This document shows, piece after piece, positions 55,694-63,603 of a DNA stretch of 64,000 nt. The notes beneath the pieces were generated by a model. It had not been told where the DNA came from and made no database searches. It saw only the letters and a list, made by a program, of their open reading frames with translations. The stretch covers positions 786,001 through 850,000 of the forward strand of contig NZ_CP045403.1 of the NCBI RefSeq assembly GCF_009363695.1, written 5' to 3'. The position numbers and the translations under genes are program-made. Each line of letters opens with the position of its first letter. Position 1 is the first letter of the stretch. The stretch comes from Bacillus sp. THAF10 (lineage in GTDB: Bacteria; Bacillota; Bacilli; Bacillales; Bacillaceae_I).

Positions 55694-56770
55694 ATGGAGA
55701 AAATTAGAGTTGGGGTTATTGGAACAGGTTTTGGTGCAAAGGTGCATGTGCCTGTTATGCAAAATCATCCTGGATATGAAGTTGTGGCTGTTGCTAGTGT
55801 TTCGCGAGGCCGCCTTGAAGAAGTAAAAGAGGAAACGGGAGTCGATAAAGTTTATGACAATTGGGAGGCAATGCTAGAAAATGAGCAGTTGGATTTAGTT
55901 TCTGTTGCATCTGCTCCAATGCTTCATCATGATATGGTAGTAAAAGCATTTAATCACGGCTGTCACGTGCTATGTGAAAAACCAATGGCCTTTTCTGCAG
56001 AAGAAGCCCAAAGCATGATGAAAGCGAGAGATGAGGCTGGCAAAGTTGGTCTAATCAATTTTGAGTACCGCTTTTTACCTGCAAGACAAAAGGTGAAAGA
56101 AATGATTGAAAGTGGCAAGATCGGTAAAATCCTTCATGTTAATTTTTCACTTAATATTGCTGGATACGAGCGATATGCGACAAGTAAAAGAGGATGGCTC
56201 AGTCAAAAGGATCAAGCTGGCGGAATCTTGGGTGCCGTTGGATCACACTTAATTGATTCGATGCTTTGGTGGACAGATGCGAGCGTTGAATCGGTCAGTG
56301 GTCAACTTACGACTCATGTTCCAGAATTCACAGATGAGCAAGGAGAGACAGAGATCCGTACAGCTGATGATGCGTTTCAGGCAATCGGTAATTTCGTAGG
56401 AGGCGGTACGTTTTCGGTTGGTTCCAACATCGTGGTTCGTCACGCTGATGAAGGTTGGAAGTTAGAGGTGTTTGGCACAGATGGGACGATTCAAATGCTT
56501 CAGGATAATAAAGTGCTCCTTGGAATTGGGAATGAACCGCTAGCTGAAGTAGAGTTAGAAGAAGCATTAGCAGTTCCAGAGAGTATGAATCCGGTTGCAG
56601 CAGGATACTATAATGCCTTTTATCGTTCACTAGAACAAGTAAATCAGCTAATTTCTAAACAAGTTGAACATCCTCATTTACCTGGTTTTGATGCGGGATA
56701 CCAGGTACAAGTGTTGATGGATGCAATAAAGCAGTCACATGAAGAAGGACGTAGAGTGAAAATACAATAG
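55694..56770 (+). CDS. Gfo/Idh/MocA family oxidoreductase
   Basis: 358 residues. NAD(P) fold VGVIGTGFGAKVHVP (about 5-19), CEKPMAFSAEEA (Lys-Pro hallmark, about 97-108) and GGILGAVGSHLID (about 176-188) near the substrate site. Acts on a sugar, inositol or related polyol; the specific substrate is unknown. AAAGGGGAG precedes ATG. Confidence 0.9.
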   Translation: MEKIRVGVIGTGFGAKVHVPVMQNHPGYEVVAVASVSRGRLEEVKEETGVDKVYDNWEAMLENEQLDLVSVASAPMLHHDMVVKAFNHGCHVLCEKPMAFSAEEAQSMMKARDEAGKVGLINFEYRFLPARQKVKEMIESGKIGKILHVNFSLNIAGYERYATSKRGWLSQKDQAGGILGAVGSHLIDSMLWWTDASVESVSGQLTTHVPEFTDEQGETEIRTADDAFQAIGNFVGGGTFSVGSNIVVRHADEGWKLEVFGTDGTIQMLQDNKVLLGIGNEPLAEVELEEALAVPESMNPVAAGYYNAFYRSLEQVNQLISKQVEHPHLPGFDAGYQVQVLMDAIKQSHEEGRRVKIQ

Positions 56771-56776
56771 CGAGTG

Positions 56777-56806
56777 AAAAGAACAGCAGAGGATTGCTGT
56801 TCTTTT
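56777..56806. terminator. Terminator after oxidoreductase gene
   Basis: AAAAGAACAGCA / TGCTGTTCTTTT perfect stem. Confidence 0.85.
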
Positions 56807-56989
56807 CTTATGTGTGAATCAAAATATAAGTATCTTAATATTTTTTATAAAACGTTGAGAAAGATTAGAGTTTTTAGAACTAAGCAGTCATAGAATCTAG
56901 AATTTAATGGAAACAGAGCTTTTACAGTTTGATAGTTTCAGTATTAATATTAAGTTGTTGTTAAAACAATTCAGATTGGAGGTAAAAAA

Positions 56990-57305
56990 GTGTTAAAACA
57001 GAAATCTAGTATCTTTATTGTTTTTTTCTTGGGCAATGTTTCTCATGTTGAGTGGACCGGCTAATTTTGCATCAGCAAATGCTGAAATTACTACTTCGGC
57101 ACCAGATAAGTACCAAGTCTCTAATGTGCAACTTCCATACAGTGGGAATTATGCATTTTACTCTGAAGCAAAGTACGGAACAGTTTATAGAGGGTATCTC
57201 TATTACTCTGGTGAATTCAACAAGAAACATTATTACCAAGGATATATCTATAGGACTGGAATTACTTATCCTACACCTATGATAGCTCAACCTTTACGTC
57301 ACTAA
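56990..57305 (+). pseudogene. Small secreted protein gene interrupted by a T-tract frameshift
   Basis: GTG at 56990 has TTGGAGG at 7 bases and starts a signal-peptide-like MLKQKSSIFIVF, but the frame leaves register in a run of seven T (57021-57027) and stops at 57063. From the run onward the +1 frame encodes a hydrophobic segment, SANA cleavage-like site and a 70-residue mature part (VQLPYSGNYAFYSEAKYG; GYLYYSGEF; KHYYQGYIYRTG; TYPTP). Removing one T would give a single 104-residue secreted protein. It is a paralogue of the protein at 62271. It could be a sequencing error, slippage-controlled switch or true pseudogene. Confidence 0.65.
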
Positions 57306-57316
57306 TTATATCAATA

Positions 57317-57351
57317 CCTTACCAAAATATATAATTATTGGTAGGGTTTTT
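57317..57351 (+). terminator. Terminator of the small secreted protein gene
   Basis: CCTTACCAA / TTGGTAGGG stem with TTTTT. Confidence 0.75.
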
Positions 57352-57390
57352 GTCCTATATATTGCTATAGATAAGTTGAGGAGGTAGCTC

Positions 57391-58281
57391 ATGATTCTAC
57401 AAGTATCAGAAATTAATAAATCATTTGGAAAACAAAGGGTGCTGTCGGATGTTTCTTTTATCATGGATAAGCCTGAAATTGTCGCGCTTGTCGGTCCAAA
57501 TGGTTCTGGTAAATCCACGCTTCTTAGCATTATAACCAATTTGATTGAGGCTGACAGTGGTGTAATAAGTGTTCTTGGTCAAACCAATAAAAATCATACC
57601 ATTTTTAAAAAGATTGCTTTTATGCAGGACAATACAGTTTTATATGATTACCTCACAGGCAATGATCATCTTCAATTTATAGCTGATGTGCAAAAGCTTC
57701 CTAAGTCCCAAATAAATACAACTGCTGAACGGATTGGAATAACTGGATACCTTCATAAAAAAGTAGGCAATTATTCTCTAGGAATGAAGCAGCATTTACT
57801 TTTGGCAATGGCAATCTTAAATAAACCTGAGCTCATTATTTTAGATGAACCATTAAACGGACTTGATCCGACCAGCGCAATTAAAGTAAGAAATCTATTA
57901 ATTGAATTAAAGGAAGAAGGGGCCACAATACTTCTATCTTCTCATAATCTTTCTGAAATTGATAAGGTTACATCAAAGGTTATGTTTTTGAAACAGGGTA
58001 GGTTAATAGAAGAGGATATGACACTCTTTGAGAAAATTTCCTATCAAATCAAGGTGGATAATCCAAACCTGGCAGAAGCTTTATTGCAGGAAAAAAATAA
58101 TGTAGTTAAACGGAATGGTGCGATTATATCAGTAGAATTGATACATATGCAGATTCAAGAAATCTTAAAGCTCTTTGCAGCAAATGATATTTCCATTTTA
58201 GATATGGAGAAAAAGGTATTTGGATCTGAGGACCGTTATCGAGTCATTTTTGAGTCAGACGCGAAAAATGGTGCAGTATGA
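57391..58281 (+). CDS. ABC exporter ATP-binding protein
   Basis: 296 residues: Walker A GPNGSGKSTLL (about 35-45), Q-loop region MQDNTVLYDYLTG, signature YSLGMKQHLLLAMAI, Walker B LIILDEPLNGLDP, then a CcmA/BcrA-like C-terminal regulatory part. GAGGAGG precedes ATG. It overlaps the permease start (ATGA). Export of a peptide or self-protection against one is the usual job of this class; it sits between two small-protein genes and next to a quorum-sensing module. Confidence 0.9.
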   Translation: MILQVSEINKSFGKQRVLSDVSFIMDKPEIVALVGPNGSGKSTLLSIITNLIEADSGVISVLGQTNKNHTIFKKIAFMQDNTVLYDYLTGNDHLQFIADVQKLPKSQINTTAERIGITGYLHKKVGNYSLGMKQHLLLAMAILNKPELIILDEPLNGLDPTSAIKVRNLLIELKEEGATILLSSHNLSEIDKVTSKVMFLKQGRLIEEDMTLFEKISYQIKVDNPNLAEALLQEKNNVVKRNGAIISVELIHMQIQEILKLFAANDISILDMEKKVFGSEDRYRVIFESDAKNGAV

Positions 58282-60821
58282 TGAACAGTTTACTGAGGTT
58301 CGAATGGTTAAAAATATGGAAGCAAAGAAAGTTGATTTGGTTATTTTTGATCGTCCTTATTTGTACAACGGCACTTTTATATCCAAATATAAAAGAAAAA
58401 GAAGGAAAGATTGACCGGGCTATAAAACAGAATGAAGTCTATCAGAATAACGTCAATACCTTACGCAGAGATTTAGAAACTTTACAGCGGGAGGGTAATT
58501 TAGAGGAATATCAGGAACCACAATTTGCGGCATTAAAGGAAATGGGAAGTGCCCTTTTGTATTGGAGAGTTGCCATAAATGATGAAGAATGGGACCAGGT
58601 TCCGTTATGGAAGGCTGATTTCTTTCAAGCCCTCACAGAATTTGTTGAGAATGGGGGGAGGTTTGAAACTTTAGAAGGCGTAGAACAGGACCTTGCCAAC
58701 CAAAAAAACAACTGGCTATTGGAACATTCACTGCCATATGAAGACGAAGAATATCCAACTTCTCCTCATCTTTTAATGGTAGAAAGTGCTTCTTTGCTTC
58801 TTCAATTATTCGGGTTGACTATCATCATTTTAATGTTTGGTAATATTGTCACCATTGAAAGGGAACAACGGACATATTTATTATTGAATACACAGCCAAT
58901 TAAGCCATGGCAACAGAGCATTTCTAAGCTAAGTATCTTGTTCATTGTCCTAATGATCTACACGGCTTTTGTGTTACTAGCAGGATGGGGAATTGCGGCT
59001 GTTCTGTCAGGAGAAACACTTGAGTTAGCTTATCCCCAAGTACTACTAAATGGTGAAGACTTCTTAATCGTTTCTACCTTTACGTATTTAATTCGGAATA
59101 TATGTTTGTTTCTATGTGCTTGTCTGTTCATTTTTAATACTATCCTTTTGTTAGGTAAGTGGACAAACAACTCTTTTAGTTCCACTATGGTACTTGCATT
59201 CCTTTTAATATCCGGTTTTGTGATAACAAGATTTAGTGAAGGCTTGCAGACACCATACAATCCATTCTACTTTTTACACTTTTCAGTATTGGACACCTTC
59301 TCTGAGAAGGAATGGGTTTATCTTGTTTCCGCATTAATTTGGAGCACTCTTTTATTAGGTTTAAGCATTATCTTTAAACAAAAAGAAGTTGGATTCTTAG
59401 GGAAAACTTCTCTTATGAAAAGACCATTTCCCAATCGGAAAACCAGAAGTGGTACACATCAACTAGTCACCATATTGCGGTTTGAATGGAGAAAAACTCA
59501 GAGGAAGGGTCTTTACCATCAAAGTAACGTATTGCTGATATTGCTACTTTTCCTAGGATATTACATGGTAACATCCAGTACTATTGAAAAAGAAGAGCGA
59601 TATATCCAAAGTCTGGAGGAAGGGGTTGTGCTATTGGATGATCTCTCCATGTTCGAAGATTCAATAGTCCACCTGAAAGAATTGGAAGAAACTACAGACG
59701 TTGATAATTCAGCACAGATTGAGCATACAGAGAAAATTATTAGTAAGTATGAACAGCAGCAGGAGTTAACCATAAAAGCCCTGGAAGGCTACCGTAAGCA
59801 AGACTGGTCCCCTTTATACGAGTATCAGCTATATATTAATAGGGATTTTAATGGAGAGATTGAACCGAGCACGGAAAGAACATATGCGGAGATATTTGGC
59901 CAGTTTACCCTTGATGTCAGTATTGCAGAAAAATATTGGATGATTGAGCGAAACATTCGTCCTGTTTTTTCAGGAGAATATACGTATACCATCCATAATT
60001 ATTTAGATGGGAAGGAAGAATACGCTGGATGGACAGAAGAGAATAGCAAGGTAGATAATAGCGGTTTGTTCACACTCTATTTGTATTTTGAGAATTATAT
60101 TTTCCTAATACCTCTATTCGTTTTATTATTTTTATTCGGTGGAGGGTTCGCATCCGAAAAAGGAAAAAAAGCAACAATACAGCTTCTTCTGACACAGCCG
60201 CTTAAAAATACCCACATTTTTTTTGGAAAAGCAATTCATGCAACGATAACAGGATTATTAACTACCTTGGGGATTTTTGGATTGATAGTGATTCTAGGAA
60301 CGATTTTCAAAAGATTTGGAGATTGGAATTATCCTATTCTACATTATGCAAGTAAAGCACAAGCTGCAGGTGATACTTATTCCGGCACAAGATCAGGAGA
60401 ATATGGGTTTCATTTTGTTCCACTAGGAGAACATCTATTGTATCAAATTGGGCTGCTAATATTAGTAATTCTATTCGTTCTAGTGGTTACAATTACTTTT
60501 TCGATATTATTTCAAAAAGTGTATACAGTTTTTATGACAGCTGTTTTGTTTTTTGGGAGTGGGTATGTCTTAAGCATTTATTTTCTAGCTGAGCATGCAC
60601 ATCTTTCTCCGTTTACGTATTTCAATATTCCTAAAATAGTAAATGGAGAACTGGCAACTATTTTAAATAATCCGCTGGTTAACCCGCAAATAGGTAGCGT
60701 GATAATTATTATATACGTCCTTCTCTTTCTGATTTTTGGCTTTTTGAAATTAAAGCAAAGGTCATCAAATGATAGGAGTAACCAGGATTCCACCAAAACC
60801 AAGAAAGAATTATATTTATAA
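58278..60821 (+). CDS. Duplicated ABC-2 type permease
   Basis: 847 residues in two homologous halves (each starting with a short RFEW segment: LLRFEWLKIWKQRK at 5-18 and ILRFEWRKTQRKG at about 400), about six membrane helices per half, each with a large extracytoplasmic insert (about 40-160 and 425-600). A fused two-half ABC-2 permease would need only the one ATPase gene upstream. Family members include bacteriocin/antimicrobial-peptide exporters and immunity pumps; the cargo is unknown. A repeat element follows the stop directly. Confidence 0.85.
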   Translation: MMNSLLRFEWLKIWKQRKLIWLFLIVLICTTALLYPNIKEKEGKIDRAIKQNEVYQNNVNTLRRDLETLQREGNLEEYQEPQFAALKEMGSALLYWRVAINDEEWDQVPLWKADFFQALTEFVENGGRFETLEGVEQDLANQKNNWLLEHSLPYEDEEYPTSPHLLMVESASLLLQLFGLTIIILMFGNIVTIEREQRTYLLLNTQPIKPWQQSISKLSILFIVLMIYTAFVLLAGWGIAAVLSGETLELAYPQVLLNGEDFLIVSTFTYLIRNICLFLCACLFIFNTILLLGKWTNNSFSSTMVLAFLLISGFVITRFSEGLQTPYNPFYFLHFSVLDTFSEKEWVYLVSALIWSTLLLGLSIIFKQKEVGFLGKTSLMKRPFPNRKTRSGTHQLVTILRFEWRKTQRKGLYHQSNVLLILLLFLGYYMVTSSTIEKEERYIQSLEEGVVLLDDLSMFEDSIVHLKELEETTDVDNSAQIEHTEKIISKYEQQQELTIKALEGYRKQDWSPLYEYQLYINRDFNGEIEPSTERTYAEIFGQFTLDVSIAEKYWMIERNIRPVFSGEYTYTIHNYLDGKEEYAGWTEENSKVDNSGLFTLYLYFENYIFLIPLFVLLFLFGGGFASEKGKKATIQLLLTQPLKNTHIFFGKAIHATITGLLTTLGIFGLIVILGTIFKRFGDWNYPILHYASKAQAAGDTYSGTRSGEYGFHFVPLGEHLLYQIGLLILVILFVLVVTITFSILFQKVYTVFMTAVLFFGSGYVLSIYFLAEHAHLSPFTYFNIPKIVNGELATILNNPLVNPQIGSVIIIIYVLLFLIFGFLKLKQRSSNDRSNQDSTKTKKELYL

Positions 60822-61008
60822 AAGGCTGTTTTCGCAAACTTTGTTGCTCTGCGTATTATTAGAATTTCCGTAATTATCGTTGCTGTCGTGCTCTTGTCTT
60901 AGAAAGTAGTTTAAAAAGGGTGGCAATAATTCTTGATTGTGTTATTGGAAAAGGTCCTAATTCCGACTTTTTCCTGGATAATAGCAACAATCTTTTAGAA
61001 AAGAGCCT
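60822..61008 (-). repeat. MITE-like inverted-repeat element, copy C
   Basis: Starts AAGGCTGTTTTCGCAAACTTTGTTGC at the permease stop codon and ends GCAACAATCTTTTAGAAAAGAGCCTT; contains GTTGCTGTCGTGCTC. Near-complete, opposite orientation to copy A. Confidence 0.8.
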
Positions 61009-61010
61009 TA

Positions 61011-61043
61011 TAAAAAGCCAAGGGCTACCTGCCTTTGGCTTCT
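61011..61043 (-). terminator. Terminator of the PlcR-like gene
   Basis: On the minus strand AAGCCAAAGG / CCTTGGCTT stem followed by TTTTAT; the stem includes the last codons. Confidence 0.7.
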
Positions 61044-61927
61044 TGTAATAGATTTTCAACAAATTCCAGGTACCAGCTTCGTTTTAAAAGAGTATAAATA
61101 AATTTTGCTTGATTCAAAAACTCTAACGCTTCCTTGTGGCGATTTAATTGTTGTAAGCATTGTGCACCATGTACATATAAGTTTCCAATCATTGAAACAT
61201 CCTCAAACTTTATCGATAGCTTAATTCCATTTAACGCAGTAGAATATGACTTTTCATAATCTAAAGATTGGTAATAAAGTCTTGCTAAGTTAAAGTATAC
61301 CTTCAACCTTAATCTTACAGAGCTATAACTATCCTCCATATAATTAAGCCTTAAAAGATCTTCGTAAATTTTCATTGCTTCTTTATTTTTACCATGTTCA
61401 ACAAGAATGTTGGCAATGGCGTTTTTTATCCTAAGATCCAAGAGCTTTGGCTTATGTATAGTGTTATCCCTTATTAATTTCTTAAGTTTTCTTATGCATG
61501 TGTCCCATGCCATTTTTCCCGACAGGTTGGAGGTTAAATAGTAATGTAGTTCAATGAAGAGATAAAATTCATGACTTAAGTCCCTGTTTTTTTGTTGCTT
61601 TCTTTCTGACTCTGTTATTCTGTATATTTCTTCATAGTCCTTCGTTTTCCATAGCTGTTCTATTAACTCAGTTGTAGTAATCTCGTAATTGGCAATTTCT
61701 CGCTCACTCTCTTGAAAAAAATAATCGAGGGAGACATTCAACCGTTTGGACAAATAATATAAAATATCAACACTTGGCAAGGTGAGCCCGCTCTCAATAA
61801 GGCTGATGGTAGTCTGAGAACAAATTCCTTCAGCAAGAGACTTCTGAGTAAGTAATTGGTTTTTGCGCAATTCTTTTATTGTTTGTCCAATTACAGCAGC
61901 CTGGTTATTAATGTTGCCCACCTCCAA
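61025..61927 (-). CDS. PlcR-like quorum-sensing regulator (RRNPP family)
   Basis: 300 residues. N-terminal XRE helix-turn-helix (IGQTIKELRKNQLLTQKSLAEGICSQTTISLIESG, about 13-47; then LPSVDILYYLSKRLNVSLDYFF). The rest is a TPR-like helical array (for example NAIANILVEHGKNKEAMKIYEDLL, and HRHKEALEFLNQAKF near the end). Sequence and length match PlcR of the B. cereus group, which binds the secreted-then-imported PapR peptide. A PapR-like peptide gene is divergent, 155 bp away. The start is unsure: TTG 61927 is the open-frame limit, GTG 61921 or ATT 61912 fit GGAGG no better. Confidence 0.85.
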   Translation of the reverse strand: MEVGNINNQAAVIGQTIKELRKNQLLTQKSLAEGICSQTTISLIESGLTLPSVDILYYLSKRLNVSLDYFFQESEREIANYEITTTELIEQLWKTKDYEEIYRITESERKQQKNRDLSHEFYLFIELHYYLTSNLSGKMAWDTCIRKLKKLIRDNTIHKPKLLDLRIKNAIANILVEHGKNKEAMKIYEDLLRLNYMEDSYSSVRLRLKVYFNLARLYYQSLDYEKSYSTALNGIKLSIKFEDVSMIGNLYVHGAQCLQQLNRHKEALEFLNQAKFIYTLLKRSWYLEFVENLLQEAKGR

Positions 61928-62026
61928 AAAATATTAATAAGTTTATATTTATTTGTGACTTAGGGCCTATTGTTGAGCTGGATGGCAAAATATCTAAGAA
62001 TTTAGCTACTAATCAAAAATACGGAA

Positions 62027-62047
62027 AATATATACATATATTATAAT
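62027..62047 (+). promoter_or_regulatory. Palindrome and -10 in the divergent PlcR-like/PapR-like promoter
   Basis: AATATAT-AC-ATATATT (62027-62042) is a perfect 7-bp inverted repeat touching TATAAT (62042-62047), 35 bases before the peptide start. It keeps only the CATA half of the PlcR box TATGNAN4TNCATA, so a related but altered operator is possible. Confidence 0.4.
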
Positions 62048-62081
62048 TATACTATAAAAAGGGATTTTATAGGAGGTATTT

Positions 62082-62231
62082 GTGGTAAAGCTGTATAGGG
62101 TAATTGTATTAGTAATTGTTTTAGGTATCTTATTAGTTCCTAATGAAAAAGTGATAGCAGAAACAAGTGTCAACGATAATGGAACTGAATTAGAAGACGA
62201 TGGTCCCATTCTCCCTCCAGAGTATAGGTGA
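62082..62231 (+). CDS. PapR-like signal pro-peptide
   Basis: 49 residues from GTG at 62082, AGGAGG five bases upstream. Hydrophobic export signal (VIVLVIVLGILLVP, ending KVIA), then a short acidic part and the C-terminus GPILPPEYR. PapR of B. cereus has the same size and layout and ends in LPFEF/LPFEY-type heptapeptides; LPPEY matches with one change plus a final Arg. It is divergent from the PlcR-like gene and followed after 39 bases by a small-protein gene. Too short for normal gene finders. Confidence 0.75.
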   Translation: MVKLYRVIVLVIVLGILLVPNEKVIAETSVNDNGTELEDDGPILPPEYR

Positions 62232-62270
62232 GAGGATTGTTTAAACATTTCTAATTAGTGGGGTGGATAG

Positions 62271-62558
62271 ATGCGAAATAAAAAGATGGACTTTATATTA
62301 ATGAATTCTAGTAATGCAGCTTCAAGGAATGAACAAAACGCAAGCGGCAACATTGTTCCAAGAAGTTATCATGTCCACAGTGTACAGCTACCATTTAGTG
62401 GATCATGTACTTTTTACAACGAAACAAAATTTGGTACACAATACAGGGGGTATCTCTTATATTCTGGCGAATTTAGTGGAAAGCATTATTACGAAGGCAT
62501 AATTTTTAAAGCAGGAATCAAATATCCAACTCCTCTTGGTGAACAGATTTTAAATTAA
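62271..62558 (+). CDS. Small protein, paralogue of the gene at 56990, without a clear signal peptide
   Basis: 95 residues; the last 60 align with the earlier paralogue (SVQLPFSGSCTFYNETKFG; QYRGYLLYSGEF; KHYYEGIIFKAG; KYPTP). The N-terminus (MRNKKMDFILMNSSNAAS) lacks a hydrophobic core, so secretion would need another route. GGGGTGG precedes ATG. It likely forms an operon with the PapR-like peptide, closed by a terminator. Family not recognised; a peptide toxin, inhibitor or exported structural peptide are options. Confidence 0.72.
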   Translation: MRNKKMDFILMNSSNAASRNEQNASGNIVPRSYHVHSVQLPFSGSCTFYNETKFGTQYRGYLLYSGEFSGKHYYEGIIFKAGIKYPTPLGEQILN

Positions 62559-62583
62559 AACAACAGATCATATAGGTTAGCAG

Positions 62584-62613
62584 GACTATAGAAACTTACT
62601 ATAGTCTTTTTTT
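62584..62613 (+). terminator. Terminator of the peptide/small-protein operon
   Basis: GACTATAG / CTATAGTC 8-bp stem, seven-base loop, TTTTTTT. Confidence 0.85.
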
Positions 62614-62676
62614 ATTATTTTTATGGTATTATTTAGAAAACATAGAATAGTAGAATAATTTCAGGGGGGGTCAGCC

Positions 62677-63591
62677 ATGAGAAGGGAGCTTTTAAAAATA
62701 TCAATGGCTGTTTTGTTGGCAGTCACAGTGCTAGTACTCATTGTCTTCTTTCCAAGAACGCCAACTATTACAGCGGAAGGGAGAGGTGAGGTGATTGATT
62801 ATTCCTACTCATTTAGCATGGAAGAATATCGTCAAAGCATCACAAGTTTTGTAAAGGATTTGGGTAATGAAGGAACCTTGGGGGGAACAAGGTATCAAAC
62901 AAAAAGTGTGGAGGATGAGATCTCACACTATTTTCCTAAGAGCTTAAAGGTAGTGCTCCCTGCGTTTATTATTTGTCTCGTGTTAGGTGTTGTGAAGGGG
63001 ATTTATGATTACCGAAATACATATTCGAAGAAAAATATTGCTGGAAGTGGGACAACCTGGTTGTTTCAGTCGATTCCCGATTTCTTTTTAGTAATTTTTG
63101 CATTTTTTGTGGGGATTACGTTTTTGCCCCAATTAAAGCTATTTAGTGAAGGAAGCTGGTATAACTTTCTCATCATTATCGGCTTAATTTCGCTTTACCC
63201 CATCATGTATGTGGCAAGGACAATTTCTGTCTCTTTACTTGCTCAGGATGGCCAGGATTACATCAAGGTGGCAAAGTCAAAGGGCTTGACAAAAAGACAG
63301 GTGATCAACAGGCATATGCTACGTCTTAGCTTGCAGGATTTGAACAGACATATTCCCACCATTATGATTATCATTTTGTCTAATCTGCTGATGGTGGAGT
63401 ATCTGTTAAATTATCAGGGTGCCGCATACCGACTTTTTATTGCCTTAGGAGGCGTCCAAACAACCATAAGGCCCCATATGCCCCCAACGTATGAGGCATC
63501 ATTAGTGCTTGGCATTGGACTTTGCTTTTTGATCCTCATTTTATCCACTCATTTTGTGCGATTATTCTTTTCATGGAAGCTTAGCAAATAG
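62677..63591 (+). CDS. Oligopeptide-type ABC transporter permease (OppB/DppB-like)
   Basis: 304 residues. N-terminal helix, extracytoplasmic part, then the five-helix BPD_transp_1 core with the EAA loop GQDYIKVAKSKGLTKRQVINRHML (about 193-216). It pairs with the OppC-like gene 12 bases downstream. No substrate-binding protein or ATPase is inside the window. Start ATG 62677 with AGGGGGGG at 12 bases. Import of signalling peptides (as Opp does for PapR) is possible given the neighbour, but unproven. Confidence 0.85.
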   Translation: MRRELLKISMAVLLAVTVLVLIVFFPRTPTITAEGRGEVIDYSYSFSMEEYRQSITSFVKDLGNEGTLGGTRYQTKSVEDEISHYFPKSLKVVLPAFIICLVLGVVKGIYDYRNTYSKKNIAGSGTTWLFQSIPDFFLVIFAFFVGITFLPQLKLFSEGSWYNFLIIIGLISLYPIMYVARTISVSLLAQDGQDYIKVAKSKGLTKRQVINRHMLRLSLQDLNRHIPTIMIIILSNLLMVEYLLNYQGAAYRLFIALGGVQTTIRPHMPPTYEASLVLGIGLCFLILILSTHFVRLFFSWKLSK

Positions 63592-63603
63592 GAGGAAACA
63601 CGT

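Noticed and set aside
61912..62080. Canonical PlcR box
   Set aside because: Only the CATA half with correct spacing is present; the TATG half is missing, so I list a candidate palindrome instead.
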